The position numbers and the translations under genes are program-made. The notes below the pieces were generated by a model. That model was not told where the DNA came from. It did no database searches and was given only the letters and a program-made list of their open reading frames with translations. From Tiliqua scincoides (lineage: Eukaryota > Chordata > Lepidosauria > Squamata > Scincidae), in assembly GCF_035046505.1 (NCBI RefSeq), contig NC_089825.1, forward strand, positions 2,445,029-2,509,028: DNA of 64,000 nt, read 5' to 3'. Below are positions 47,001 to 57,309 of this stretch, piece by piece (the first letter of the stretch is position 1; every line of letters begins with the position of its first letter).

Positions 47001-50000
47001 GAGTTTGGCCCAAAGAGAGGGTGTCTGGGAGACACCTGTGAGCCTCTGAGGGCTGTCCGGGGCATTCAGCAGCAAAACCAACCAGGGTGAGGACGCTGGG
47101 CTCATTGGGTGTGGGGGGTATGGGCTGCACCAGAGTTAGGAGCTACCGCGTCGCGCAATGCACTGTTGGATGTGGAATGGCCGGCAGAGTGCAGTGCAAA
47201 AATCGCTCCTTCCGTTCAAAAGGCCAAAAAAACCCGAAGGAAAAAAATGCATGGAGCCCTATGGAAAGTGAGCCGCATCATGCGTTTACTCTCGAGTAGG
47301 CATACTTGCCTTAGTCCGTTGGAAAGGGCAGGCTGAGAGGAATCCAACGACACCACAATGGTCCCGATCCAATGAATGCAGCCCCCCAAAAACACCCGAG
47401 AAGCTCCCCCCTCCCAGCTGCAAGTCTGAGCCCGAAACAAAGCCACGTGGTCACGTTTACTCACAAGTAGGCAGACTTGCCTTAGTTGAGGCAGGCTGAG
47501 AGGCTCCAAGGACGTCAGAATGGTCCTCATCCAATGAGTGCAGCCCCAAAAAACACTGGGGAAGGAGTTCCTCCCTGCCAGCTGCCTCCCTCCCAGTCTA
47601 TGGAGCCCTATGGAAAGCAAAGCAGCTGCACAGTCGTGTTTACTCATGAGTAGGCAGACGTGCCTTGGCTGGTGGTCAGGCCATACAAAGGGGAATGTGA
47701 GGACACCAGAACGGTCCCGATCCAATGGAGCTGCTCCAGAAGGCAGCCTCCCCCCCAAAAAAGAACAAAAAAGAGGCTTGAATGGTAAGGGGAAAGTTTT
47801 CTATTGTGAAGCCAGGAGGGTCTTTATTCTGATGTGCCTGAATTGGGCACTGGGAGGGCTGAAGAGCTCACTGATTCTTTTGGGGGGGGGGGGGGTTGTT
47901 ATTGCAGGCAGACTACAGAGTAAGCTCCATTGACCACTATGGGATTTACTTCAGAGTAGATTCACTTGGAGGAACAGGACTGGCTCCCCCTTATTTAATT
48001 ATTTTATTTTAGTTTAATTATTTATAATTATTTATTTTAATTTGCTTGATGATGTCACTTCCAATGGGTCCTGGACAGATTGTCATTCTAAAAAGTGGGT
48101 CCCAGTGCTAAAAGTTTGAGAACTGCTGCAATAAGCTGTTAGTAAGTTGACATGGGGGGGTGCATGTGTGAGACTCTACAAGTTTTCAAAATCACTAAAA
48201 TCAGAATTTGGAGGAATAAGACTATCATGTTATATATCAATCAATGCGTAATTTCATGCAGAATGCAATGAAACAATCCACATTGAAATATCTGTGTTCT
48301 AACAAAAGGTACAGCCAAAAAACCAGTGGGGGCGGGGTGATGGTACATCACCACGCCCACCTGGGGCATTGCCCCGCCCACTACATGGGGTGACACACAG
48401 ACCTCCTGCACCAGGTGACGCGAATCCTAGTGACGCCACTAGCTGGGCTTCCAGCCTCCAGAGTTGTTGGTGTCCACAGCCAGTGCTGACAGGCTGCTTG
48501 GGAACTTTCGCTGCAGTTCCATTTTCTGTGCCTTGTGAGCTGCTTTGGGAGTTGCTTTTGTGGAAAGCAGCATCCAAGTGCAGTAGTGGTGCCTGGTGCT
48601 GAGCTCCTCGTCTCTGCTTTCTCACCGTCAGGCTGCAGCAAGCAGGGGTGGCCTGTCCCATCTCCAGCATTGGCTCCACACCATCCTGCAGTCACCCGGT
48701 GCCGGAAATGGCCAAGCTCCAGGAAGTCCACCCTGGGAACTACATCTTCTATGGTAAGCCTTGCAAGGTTCCTGCAGCCATGAACTCCTGTGGAAGCCTG
48801 GACCAGAGTGTGTGCCTGCTGGCAGTCATTTATTTATCTCCTGGCCTTCCCCCCCCCCGTCAAAGTGTGCTGTGAGTGAGTGTGTGTGTGTGTGTTCTAA
48901 GAAACCTCAAAGAAAGCAAACTCACCAGGCCTTGCAGTTTCCTTAATCCAGGGAAAATTCCTAACTGCAAAAACAGTCCAGGTACAAAATCCACACCTAG
49001 TACAGGATAACATAAAAGCTACGTACACGTCACGTACAACCATAATAGTCTGTACAGGCGTACGTAATTCTCAGATCTCTTTCAGAACAGCCTAAAATGC
49101 CCTGCCCTCATTTGAATGAGCTCCCTGGAGACAGTTATTTAAAAAATAAAAGTTGTTCCTTAAAACAAGTTTAAAAAGAAAATTCCTCATGCCAGTCCTG
49201 TGGGAAGTGGGGATTCCAACCCAGGAACCCTGATCTGAGTCCACGGCACTCTCCACTCTGCCAGAGGTTCGCAGAAAGTCAGGTTTGGATCGCAAAGTGC
49301 CAGTCTTCTGGCCATGGCAAAGCTTTGGAATGTGAGTGCGCCACTGCCCTTTGATCAGGTCTGACCAATGTGCAAGCTGCCCCAGTGTTGGCCATGGTCA
49401 ACACTGTGGTCTGTGGTCTTTCCCAGCCAGTTGCCGGGCAGCTTTTTAATTGCCAGGGATCCAACTCAGGAACTTCTGCTTTGAGGGCACATGCTCAACC
49501 CTGGCCTGTGCAGGCAACACATGGAAAAGGTTACTCTGAGATGCAGACTCCACCTGGGTTGCACTGGAAAGATCCGAAGGTCTGGCAGGCATCAGGACAA
49601 GTCCGGGGCTCTGCTCAGTGTACTCTCCCTGCATAATTTATGTAGATTTACCATTCCATTTCCAGCCTAACACATTCCATGTGTCCTCCCCCCTCCCCCA
49701 AGGGATCGTTCCAAAGCAGGCCCAAAGTGGAAGGAATTATGGTAATCTGTCCTTAGTGGTTAGAACATGCAAAGCTGACCAGACTGCACAAGTGACCCAG
49801 GAGGTTCTTGGCAGCAGCACCAAGGTTCGTAGAGGTGCTCTTGAAGAAGCAGATGATCCAATAGGTCCTCTGCCCATTGCTGCTGCATGCGCTCTGAGAG
49901 TTACTTCGCATCCTTTGTGCTGTGGCGAGTTTCTGGGAGGTACCTCTCTGTGTGATTTATCTTCTCGGATGGGAAAATGTCCTGGGCTGTTCTTGGAGAA

Positions 50001-52167
50001 AAATCTCTGCATATGTTCAGGGGCACTCTCTGCCTTGAGCAAACCTGCAGGGAAACTGGTACTAGTACATGTGTGATTTGAGAGGTTCCAGTTCTTGAGA
50101 CTGTCCCTTTCTAAAGCATGTCCAGGGTCTGATGCCAGGATTCCAGATCATATTAAGCACAACAGACTGAAGGTGGAGAGGAGGAGAGATTGTCCAGACT
50201 TCAGACAGCTCGGGCTCTAGGGGTGCTGGCTACCAGTCCAAGCAGACCAGAAGCAGTTGGGGTGACTGAGCCTGGCAGGGATCCTGTTCTGGAGCAGCAG
50301 ACAAAGGTCAGAGGCACCAGAGGCTACTGCGCAGTGGACGCCAGGCAGGGCCAAGAGCCAAGGGGGTGTTGGGGTAAGGAGCAGTGCTGAAGCTCAGGCC
50401 TTGCACCAGAGACAGAAAGTCAGTGAGGATTGAACAGAACCAGTTTGCTCAGACCAAGGTGCCAGTGCCCTGGTTCTACTTGACAGGACCTTGCCAGTGA
50501 GGATTTGGGGGCCAGAGGCCTCAATGGTGCACTCGCGGCACACAGCTTAAATCTGCCAGACTCACAGTGGCAGTTGGTGCCCAAGGTCCGGCCCTGGAGC
50601 CTGCCTGCCTGCTGGAAGCCCTGGTACAAGGAGACCCACCTGGCCACTACCTGTTCCATGTGACCTTCCCCCAAACCTTTGGCTTCTGGAGTTGTGAAGA
50701 GTGTGACCTCGCCTGGCTCTCTCTGCAGTCCTGGCTCCAGCAGCGCCTTTCTCTCTTCAGATGTCCAGCAGATGATGATTGGCTCTTGCCAGCTGGAGGA
50801 CGTCGCCGTCCGGGTCCTGACGAGGGTCATCGGCCACTACCCGCATCGCAACCAGCTGCTGGTGGACTGTGGTTGGACTGGGCTCAGTCTCCACAGCCTG
50901 GGCCAGTTGCCCACGGGCTATGCCCTGGTGGAAGGCCATCCCAGCCTCAAGTAAAGGAAGCTCGTGTTCTTCCTAGGTGTGGGTGTGAGACCGGTGTGTG
51001 TGTGTGTGTGTGTGTGATCATGCTCCATGGGCAGCCCCAGGCAACAACAACTCTCCCAGCCCTCGTCCATACCTGTCAGAAGGAGGACTTCCTGGGTTGG
51101 CCCAAAGGCTGTCCTATGCCAGCATCCTGTTGCTAACATGGGTGCAAAGGCAAACAGTCCACACAGAAAGAAAGACAATCAAACAATCAAGAAAGAGGTG
51201 AATGAACAATGGCCAGGAAGAGGGACAATGTGAATCTTCTGCCCCTGCCAAATATTTGCACCTCTTTAACAAGGTGCAAGATTTTGCAAGAGGAACAAAC
51301 AAAATAGAGTGAAAGCAGGTGGGCATCCTGGGATGTGGCCTGGAGTGTCCTTAAGCCACACCTCATGCAAATATCACAAGCACATGTCAGAAAAATGCTG
51401 CCGCTGTGGATTAACTACGTAGACTCTAGAGCAGCCATTTTCAACCGTTTTCATCTCACGGCACACTGACAAACTGCTGATTGTCAAGGCACGCCATTGG
51501 TTTTTTGAGAAACGACAAGGCGCACTGCACTGCTGGTGGGAGGCTTACAACCCCCAATGGCTAATAAGTGACCCTCCCCCACACTTCCACGGCAAACCTT
51601 TCACCATGCACCAATATTGGTGCTATGGCTGCTCTAGAGCCTCAAAAAGAAATCACCTTTGAGGCCTTCCTGACATAGAGTAGCCCTATGGAATGAGAGC
51701 CAAGGAGTGCCAGAGTGGGGCTGGCCCTGGGATTGCCTGGAGATGGAGGCCTGAAAAATACTGGAGGCTCATTTCCCTCACCCCCCTCCTTTGCAGGCTT
51801 GTGGGGATGACCCAGGAACACGGCAAAATCGAGCCCATTTCGGGGAAGCTGGACTTCACCAAATACCGCCTGGGAAGCCTTCTGGCACTTATTCCTTACC
51901 ACGTAAGTCTGTCTCTCTCTTCCACCACTTCTCTACGTACGTGTTTGCTTGCTGGTGGGGAGAATTTTGTTCCCTCCCCACCAAGTAGCGCCAATGCTTC
52001 TGTGTGCAACTGGCTGCCCTCCTCATGCTGGTCTCTTTCACACAACCCCTTGGTCTGCCCCTTTGTGTCTATGACAGGCCTGCGCCACGGCTGCCATGCA
52101 CCCCTTGTACTACATCCACACCAGTGGCCGTGTGGTGGCTACATGGAAGCCTGTCAGAGGTTGGTAA
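34896..52167 (+). CDS. DSD: D-serine dehydratase (PLP/zinc enzyme), complete seven-exon coding region
   Basis: Catalyses D-serine to pyruvate plus ammonia; a fold-type III (alanine-racemase-like N-terminal barrel) PLP enzyme with a zinc ion, characterised in yeast and chicken. Exons 34896-35044, 36925-37205, 37737-37914, 48632-48753, 50761-50950, 51797-51902 and 52078-52167 total 1116 nt: 371 codons plus stop, close to the chicken enzyme (about 376). The PLP lysine is K45 in RPHMKTHKT; the zinc-site HxC is H342/C344 in [30 protein letters not shown] and [11 protein letters not shown] are further family landmarks. The ATG follows an acceptor-like aacag, so an upstream noncoding exon is possible. 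All phases agree and no break was seen, so the gene looks functional. Confidence 0.93.
35361..35408 (+). repeat. (CCTT)n microsatellite
   Basis: About eleven uninterrupted CCTT units in DSD intron 1. Confidence 0.95.
35438..35680 (+). mobile_element. CR1 scrap followed by MIR/CORE-like SINE
   Basis: gcatctcaaaaaagacattgcaggagtgg is an internal CR1 fragment; then cctgggttcaaatcc...cagccatgaaactctgagtgatccttgg...ccctgagttcc is the tRNA-derived SINE also at 41690 and 57310. Confidence 0.6.
36078..36564. mobile_element. Foldback element with 49-bp perfect inverted ends, split by a SINE
   Basis: 36078-36126 and 36516-36564 are perfect reverse complements (TTTGGGGTGCCGATTCC...CCCTATCACGTCT). Inside are a minus-strand SINE (36128-36376) and a second hairpin (36410-36486). 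Family not recognised; it carries no coding sequence. Confidence 0.85.
36128..36376 (-). mobile_element. SINE-like retroposon, minus strand, nested
   Basis: Same family as 343-589: cagtatttatataccgcttttcaact...aagcggtttacagag...atgcaaatgaataccagcag. The (CAA/TAA) tail points to the minus strand. It begins right after the left arm of the foldback element. Confidence 0.75.
36925..37205 (+). CDS. DSD: DSD coding exon 2
   Basis: 281 nt, acceptor ctaccttag, donor gtacca. It encodes [20 protein letters not shown], then [16 protein letters not shown] and [13 protein letters not shown], the core of the barrel domain. Confidence 0.95.
37737..37914 (+). CDS. DSD: DSD coding exon 3
   Basis: 178 nt, acceptor ttgttttcag, donor gtgagt. 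It encodes [20 protein letters not shown] and then [18 protein letters not shown], the family's YxHxGxSY(H) segment. Confidence 0.95.
39342..40318. mobile_element. Tigger-like nonautonomous DNA element containing a minisatellite
   Basis: Ends TACAGTGGTGCCTCGCATAAC / GTTATGCGAGGTACCACTGTA, inverted and bounded by TA, as in Tc1/mariner-pogo (Tigger) elements. Subterminal CGTT.TGCGAA motifs repeat. The middle is occupied by the 45-bp array. No transposase frame. Confidence 0.8.
39646..40168. repeat. 45-bp minisatellite, eleven units plus a partial
   Basis: Units start every 45 bp from 39646 to 40141 (ATAAACTGACATGAAGATCC, then TCCCCTTACTAGGGTGAACG and GGATC). Variants differ mainly at two positions (ctgac/ctggc; gaacg/gaagg/gaaca/ggacg). 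Because 45 is divisible by 3, two minus-strand frames stay open through it. Confidence 0.97.
40572..40870 (-). mobile_element. Old CR1/L3-like LINE 3' fragment
   Basis: Plus strand gctctgctggatgagacca...cctccatgaatgtgtttgatccccttt...gtggcagcaagttccaggg is the reverse complement of a CR1/L3 C-terminal region and tail. Confidence 0.65.
41690..41915 (+). mobile_element. tRNA-derived MIR/CORE-like SINE, well preserved
   Basis: A box ggtggtgtagtgg, B box ggttcaaattcc, CORE ctgggtgaccttgggccagtcac, then cctacctcacaaggttgttgtgagg and a tail ggcagtataaaaatgtg. The best copy in the window. Confidence 0.85.
41940..42245 (+). mobile_element. CR1 3' end
   Basis: gtggtcggtctgtggaactccttgccgcagg...gatccagtggggctgttcttatgg, close to the 3' end of the intact CR1. 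A diverged CR1/L3 scrap lies just upstream (41578-41640). Confidence 0.88.
42268..42355. repeat. Short palindromic repeat
   Basis: tgcaatcctttgtatgcttacctgggagtaaatcc...acttacttctgagtagacactcctaggattg: inverted repeat of the 2935-3001 family. Confidence 0.65.
42964..43204. mobile_element. Complete nonautonomous hAT-like element, 241 bp
   Basis: Long inverted ends CAGTGGCTTAGCTAGAGGGG.../...CCCCTCTAGCTACACCACTG, about 45 bp. Flanking octamers ttggagtt and tttgaggg agree weakly (5 of 8). Reference copy for the family at 27633, 32356, 43230, 54124, 56638 and 63390. Confidence 0.8.
43230..43385 (+). mobile_element. hAT left end joined to CR1 3' end
   Basis: agaagtgtagctagaggag is the hAT left terminus; it passes into ccacaggacatgggtctcctg...gatccagcagggctctt, a CR1 tail. 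Confidence 0.6.
43386..45351. other. DSD intron 3, no recognised element
   Basis: No supported exon, RNA gene or repeat family; only poly-G/T runs (for example 44467-44475). Confidence 0.4.
45352..45600 (+). mobile_element. 3' end of the 19260-20420 LINE family
   Basis: ggaggcaggctgtgcagcatgg...agagtctttcgagactgaaggttgcc reproduces the last 250 bp of that element, including the zinc-knuckle codons. Confidence 0.85.
45885..46520 (+). mobile_element. CR1 LINE 3' part, diverged
   Basis: From gaaatcgatggaaaggccacacctggagtattg through cctgatctagcagggctctt, parallel to the end of the intact CR1 but with several frame-disrupting differences. Older than the 27757 copy. Confidence 0.85.
46893..46957. 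repeat. Hairpin of about 20-bp arms
   Basis: actatgggaaggggggctcc pairs with gagcccccccttcccatagc; one short loop. Possibly the remains of a MITE. Confidence 0.5.
47262..47760. repeat. Tandem array of roughly 171-183-bp units (three copies)
   Basis: Phase markers GTTTACTC at 47284, 47455 and 47638. Each unit holds agtaggcagacttgcctta, ggcaggctgagagg, atggtcc.gatccaatg and gcagcccc..aaaa. Units are clearly diverged. Confidence 0.85.
47905..48126 (-). mobile_element. hAT-like element fragment, minus strand
   Basis: Right side reads gtgggtcccagtgctaaaagtttgagaactgctg, the reverse complement of CAGCAGTTCTCAAACTTTTAGC. AT-rich middle. Confidence 0.55.
48160..48446 (-). mobile_element. Probable hAT-like element, minus strand
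   Basis: The segment gggtgacacacagacctcctgcaccaggtgacgcgaatcctagtgacgccact at 48388-48441 is the reverse of AGTGGCGTCACTAGGATTCG, a terminus style shared by hAT families in reptiles. The left edge is uncertain. Confidence 0.45.
48632..48753 (+). CDS. DSD: DSD coding exon 4
   Basis: 122 nt, acceptor tcaccgtcag, donor gtaagc. It encodes [12 protein letters not shown] and then [17 protein letters not shown] binds the PLP phosphate in relatives. It lies after a 10.7-kb repeat-filled intron. Confidence 0.95.
49190..49290 (-). mobile_element. tRNA-like segment, minus strand
   Basis: Minus strand shows an A-box-like tctggcagagtggagagtg and a B-box-like gggttggaatcccc about 30 bp apart. A SINE head or tRNA relic; no tRNA cloverleaf is intact. 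Confidence 0.4.
49291..49505 (-). mobile_element. tRNA-derived SINE, minus strand
   Basis: Minus strand gagcatgtgccctcaaagcagaagttcctgagttggatccctggca followed by ggctgggaaagacca matches the SINE at 6178-6372. Confidence 0.6.
50761..50950 (+). CDS. DSD: DSD coding exon 5
   Basis: 190 nt, acceptor ctctcttcag, donor gtaaag. It encodes [20 protein letters not shown], then [15 protein letters not shown], the return to the C-terminal beta domain. Confidence 0.94.
50993..51016 (+). repeat. (GT)n microsatellite
   Basis: About eleven GT units in DSD intron 5, 45 bp after the exon donor. Confidence 0.9.
51432..51631. mobile_element. Nonautonomous hAT-like element, 200 bp
   Basis: Starts CAGCCATTTTCAACCGTTTT, ends ...TGGTGCTATGGCTG; flanked by a perfect 8-bp duplication CTCTAGAG (51424-51431, 51632-51639). 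Lies in DSD intron 5, about 160 bp before the next exon. Confidence 0.85.
51797..51902 (+). CDS. DSD: DSD coding exon 6
   Basis: 106 nt, acceptor cctttgcag, donor gtaagt. It encodes [20 protein letters not shown] and ends LLALIPYH, where the last H is the zinc-site histidine of the HxC motif. Confidence 0.94.
52078..52167 (+). CDS. DSD: DSD terminal coding exon
   Basis: 90 nt, acceptor tctatgacag, ending TAA at 52165-52167. It encodes [20 protein letters not shown] and ATWKPVRGW. The second residue C completes the HxC zinc motif across the exon junction. Confidence 0.94.
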   Translation, partial: ACATAAMHPLYYIHTSGRVVATWKPVRGW

Positions 52168-54117
52168 AGAAGAGGAACTGAGCCAAATCTGCAGAATGGC
52201 CTGGCCAGGAGGGGCCTTCTGAAGGACGAATGGTGTTTTTCTTTCTGGTTGAAATTGTCTCAGTTTTAATAACAAAAAGGAGAAACATATTTCAAAAGTA
52301 AAATTCTTTCAAGCCTGATACATTGACAGCATGTATTCCAGCAATCCAATCGACAGAGCATAATCATTTATCCATGACTGTGATGTGCTAAGCATCCTTT
52401 TCTTTGATGCGCTAAATCACTCCACTTGTCCATCCACACAATGGCCAAAGATCTCAGAAGCCCTTCTCTACCCGAGGAGAAGGACCTTGAGTACTGCCAG
52501 TGAAGGGCCCCAAACAAGGCCATTATTAACCTGCTCCTCATAGCAAATTTAACTGCAAGTCCTTTATTTCCCGGGATGTTAAACAGAACCAACATTGGTT
52601 GCGTAGTTAGAACTTCCTGCGTCAGAGAGAAAAGGTGAGAACTGCCTCCAAAAAGCCTGAGTGACAGAAGAGTCTCCCACAACCTGGATTTGGTCTGGAT
52701 GCAGCTCTGAGCATTTCCAGCACTTAAACCAAGTGCTGCAGCAAACCCTGTAGCTGTGTGCAAGGAGAGGGGACTTAAAACTGCACCAGTGCTCCCGCCT
52801 CACCCTGCCCCTGTGGCAGTACATTCACCACAGGTGTGAAAGCTTGGTTTGGAGACCTGCGAGAGCGCCACCAGTGTATGCCCCTTTCTGTACAGCACCA
52901 GAAGCATCTCTTTGCTTCTGCCAAAGTTCTCCTCCAAAAAAAGCAGCTGCTGTCCCTCAGCTGGGGTGGCCCCGAGGTTCTCAGAGAGGCTGCAGCCAGA
53001 CCACTCTTGTAAACTGCTTGGGTTTGTGGGCTCAGAAACAAACCCCCTGCCCCCACCCCACCCATCCCCTTAACAGAGGGATTAAGAGCAACTTACACAC
53101 AAGTTGGCCAGAACAGCAGTAATAAAAAGATCCCAGGACTTGAAAGGGATCCAGCCAGTGGATCATAAAATTCTATTGCCCTCCCCTTCCCGGTGGGGGA
53201 ATTTTGATTGCACTTTGGTCCTCTCTGATCTTTCTCAGTGACCCCTTTGAAGTTTCCCAGCTCCTGTCCATTGTTTCGCTTCCTTACATCACAGAAAAGG
53301 AGCCATTTGCTATTGCTGCAGACAAACCTGGGTGGAGTTGCGGGGAGGGGGGAGTGGTGGGATGGATGGACGTCCAGGTAGCTGACCAGCTGAGCCTTAG
53401 TCTGGAGGGGGAATTGAGGGACTTGAGGCAAAGGGCAAAGTGTTGGATGCACAAAGAGGTGCTTTCTGTTCATCCTAGAAAGTACCTCTGTCTGTGGTTG
53501 GGCAGTTGGTGTGCCATGGGTAGCCCTGGTTGCACTGACTGGTGCCTTCTGAGGATCTTGGGCAGAGAAAAATCTTTCCCGGCTCCCCCCCCCCCCAAGA
53601 CCCTCCTGCATGTAATCTGCCACTTTGCTCTGAGCAGAACTGAAGCACTGAGCTGGAGCTGCTTGCACACCATAAACAGGTGGAGCCACCGATGAGTGTG
53701 ACTCAAGCCCTGCGCTGTCTCCAGCAGGGTCTTCCCTGGCTCTTCCCCCTGAGAGCTATGTTGGGGTGCCACATGCCCTGAACTGTGAGGTGGTTCCCAT
53801 TGGAAGCAGGAGGACCTCGGTGACTACAGACCCCACTCTGATTAATGAAACAGGCTTGTTTCTTTGCCTTCCACTAGTCTAGTCCTACTTACCTGAATGT
53901 ACCTGTCATGACACTTTTGTCTTCCTCCTGCTGAAAGTCATGTGTGTCTGTCTAGCTTCCTCTAGGGCAGGAATTCAAATGCCTATCAGAGAATAGTTTC
54001 TATATAGCCTATAGTTTCTGATAGCCTATCAGGGTGCTGTCCTCCCAAGGCCAACAGGAACTGCTATTTAACTTTTGAAAGCCAAAACATGCAGGGCTGG
54101 AGTTGGCAGTGTTTCTG
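52168..54117. other. DSD 3' UTR and downstream DNA
   Basis: No AATAAA soon after the stop; the first seen is at 53121-53126, about 950 nt downstream, so the transcript end is unknown. No further exon or repeat recognised. Confidence 0.35.
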
Positions 54118-54123
54118 CCAGTG

Positions 54124-54322
54124 GCCTAGCTAGAGGGGGTGCAAACTACTTAGTTTTGCAGGGAGTCTCACTGCAAATGGTCCCCCCTCCCCTTCGGAGC
54201 CACTCCAGGCCACGGGAGCAAAATAGAAGCATTCCCCTCCCTGCATTTGCTTGTTTTACTCCCCCCACCCAGAATAGCTCCAAAGGGGGGGGGGCTTTGC
54301 ACCTCTCTAGCTTTTCCACCAA
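54124..54322. mobile_element. hAT-like element (42964 family), degraded right end
   Basis: CAGTGGCCTAGCTAGAGGGG...ttttgcagggag at the left; ccccacccagaatagctcc...gggctttgcacctctctagc at the right. Confidence 0.7.
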
Positions 54323-56028
54323 GGAGCTGGTTCTGAGCCTGCCCTCAATGAGAACTATGCAGGGAGAAATGTGAATAAAGGAGCATGTCCCTAACCAGCT
54401 AGACTGAATATACCTTCTGAGTTCTGGGGCACTTTGAGAAGCAAAAGAAGGTGAGTGTTTAATTACAGTTCTGGAGGAGAAGGCGGCCAGCATAGGAGGC
54501 TTTGGTGCCCCAGGCAGGAAATCCCAAACCACACCCCTTCTTTTCCCTTTAATTAACCAGGGGCCCAATCCAGAGGGAAATGCTCTTGCAGAAGCCTCCA
54601 GGAGATGAGCAGGAGCTGTGCCAGCCATCACTGCTGCAACTCCCTCTTGCAGCAGGCCCCTTTCTAAGTATCCCTTCTTTATAGATTACAAGCTTGCAAA
54701 GTCAAGTCCCTGCCCCAAGAGGCTTGCAAGTGATACAGCAACACAAGGGAGACAACCGATGAAGGGGCGGGCGAGGGAGGCAGGGCGACTTGGAGTGGAA
54801 GATATTACTATTTGTTACACATTTTGGTTTCCTTTCAAGAGGGGGTGGGGGCTGAGGGGCCGCAGCAAAGGCCATTGTGGGTCAAACCAGTTCCTCTCCC
54901 CCTCTCCCTGTGGGGCATGCTGCTCCTCTGCCCTCCTCCCTTAAGTATGTCAGAGTCATTGCAACCAGTTCAAACATAAAGTTATCTTGGTGAAATTGCC
55001 TTGGGGTGGGAATTTGGACTGTGAGTGTGTGTGTGTGTGTGGGGGGGGGAGATTTCAAGCCCAGCTGGGATGTCAAGGAGATCAAAGACACAGGCCTGCT
55101 GCTACTGTTCATCTGGCGGGGTTAATATACTCCTTGGCCTTCCTGGATTCGCACAGAGGGAAAGATCAGAGAGAAAATCAGGAGTGCAGCACATACACCC
55201 AGAAAGCAAGACTGAACACTGGCTTTTTCTGCAACAAGCGAGTGGCATTTCAGTGACAGATTCACTGGGCAACCAGTTTACCTGGTGCCCTAACATTACA
55301 CCATCACACTCCCCCTTCCCCAACGCAGCATCTTGGTCTGCTACAGACAATACTTGCCTGGGATCTCTTTCTGCTTTCCTGTCCTCCAACAGCCCTCATC
55401 TCATAACATTGTCTCACTAGACTGTCTGCAGTGCAATTAGTTTAATCCAGTTTTTAAAAAAAGGAAAAGAAACAACTTTTAGGCCATTAAAGCCGTGGCT
55501 CCAATTCACTGGCCCTCAGATTTGAGACAGTAAATAATATATTGTTACCAGTGCAAGAACTTCGAAAAAGTGCAACCCTGAAAGAGACATTTCCTCTTCT
55601 TTCATGCACAAAGAGCGGAAGGAGCAGTCCATGAGTTAGACCCCGAGCCCAGGGCTGCCTTTTCTGGCTGGCAGCAGACAGAGGAGGGGGGCAGTTTCCC
55701 ATCACCTGCATCCTGAATGACCTGGGGCCCTTCTGCATGGAAGAAGCCTGTGTCCTTCCACCCTTTGCAGGGCAGAGAAGGTCACTTCTAAGGCCAGTCC
55801 TGCACCACCTAAAAGCAAGGCAAGAATGTTCCTTGTGCCAGAATGATGCAGACTTGGTTGCCAATTTAATCAACCCATTGACTAAAGCTCCACAGACAAA
55901 CCAGCTGAGATGTTTCAAGTGGGTGAGAGCCCTACTCGGAAGGTGTGGGTCAAACATAGTGTCCTGTATGTGCTTTTCAAATAATGAAAGGACAGCAGCA
56001 GGGAGACTCACCATATAAATGTGTGAGA
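54323..56028. other. Intergenic, nothing recognised
   Basis: Only a GT/G-rich tract at 55020-55050. No supported exon on either strand. Confidence 0.4.
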
Positions 56029-56036
56029 GTGTAATG

Positions 56037-56513
56037 CAAGGGTGCCCAAACCCTGGCCCTGGGGTCACTTGTGGCCCTTGAGGCCTCTCAATGGGGCCAT
56101 CAGAGAACCCCCAGTCTCCAATGAGCCTCTGGCCCTCTGGAGATTTGTTGGAGCCCACACTGGCCCAATGCAACTGCTTTCAGCGTGAGGGCGACTGTTT
56201 GGCCTCTCACATGAGCTGTGGGATGAGGGCTCCCTCCATTGCTTGCTTTTTTCATGTCTGTGATGCAGTAGCGGCAGCAAAGAAAAGGCCAGCCTTGCTT
56301 TGTGCAAGGCCTTGTATAGGCCTTGAGCTATTGCAAGACCTTCATTCATTCATATAAGTTCATCTTTAATATATTCATTTATGTATTTATTCAAATACAT
56401 ACATTTATTCAAATTTTAAATGTAAATTAATTCTTTTTTTTCCTTGCCCCCCCCCCCAACATTCTGTCAGAGAGCTGATGTGGCTCTCCTGCCAAAAACT
56501 TTGGACAGCCCTG
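56037..56513 (-). mobile_element. Nonautonomous hAT-like element, 477 bp
   Basis: Same family as 2448-2901, alignable over its whole length. Perfect 8-bp duplication GTGTAATG at 56029-56036 and 56514-56521. Minus-strand end reads CAGGGCTGTCCAAAG. Confidence 0.9.
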
Positions 56514-56637
56514 GTGTAATGCATACACATAAAAATTGAACAGATGCTGGCAGTAGCCCCACATTTCCCTTCACATATTTGGTGCAGGGGTCCTTGGCTG
56601 TGGCCTTGTACCAATCTGTCTTAGGGCATTTGCCTCT

Positions 56638-56745
56638 GTTTTGCTCCCCCACCCAGAATGGCTCTGAAGGGGGGGGCACTTGCATGCTGCAGTGAGGCTC
56701 CCCTGAAGAACTTAGTGCTTTGCACCCTCTCTAGCTATGCCACTG
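56638..56745. mobile_element. Right half of a hAT-like element (42964 family)
   Basis: ttttgctcccccacccagaatggctc...acttagtgctttgcaccctc...agctatgccactg; the left half is missing. Confidence 0.7.
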
Positions 56746-57309
56746 TTTGCAATCATATATTCAACATGAGTACAGCAGACCTGCAGTTGGACAGCTGCCT
56801 TTTTGAGGGGGCTAGTTCCAATATTGACTTTTAAAATAAATGCATGTTCAGTCACTCAAAGTGTACAAAAGTATGTACAGCCACTTGCACGTGTGGACAA
56901 TGTGTCATCGTATCCAGTGCTCATACAGCAGTACCCACCATCTGTGGACTACATTTCTGTGGGAGTCCAGGTCCCTTGTTGATGTTCCAGTCATTTACAC
57001 AAAAACAGGTGCATGTCCACAGAAACCTACACTGCCGCATGTGAGTCACCCGCCAGTGTCCAAAGAAGCCAGGTAGCATATCACAAGCCAGATGAGAACA
57101 GGAAAATCTAATGATGACATGCCTTTCCTCAAAGATTCTGTTCCTGGAGTGTGACCCACTGGGAACCTGACCTGTGTGCAGCTTGAAGTAGGACAGATGG
57201 AAGCTGGCCGTCTTGCCAGGCCTTACTCTTTCCATGGGATTTCTCTAGGTATGTCCCCACAGAATATGCCCCCCCAAGTAGGAGATTATTTTTTATAACA
57301 ATAAAACAT

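Noticed and set aside
47216-47758. Minus-strand 180-codon frame with internal repeats
   Set aside because: It follows the tandem array at 47262-47760; no start context or homology.
49190-49290. A tRNA gene on the minus strand
   Set aside because: Only A/B-box-like sequences remain; no cloverleaf or terminator, so a SINE or relic is likelier.
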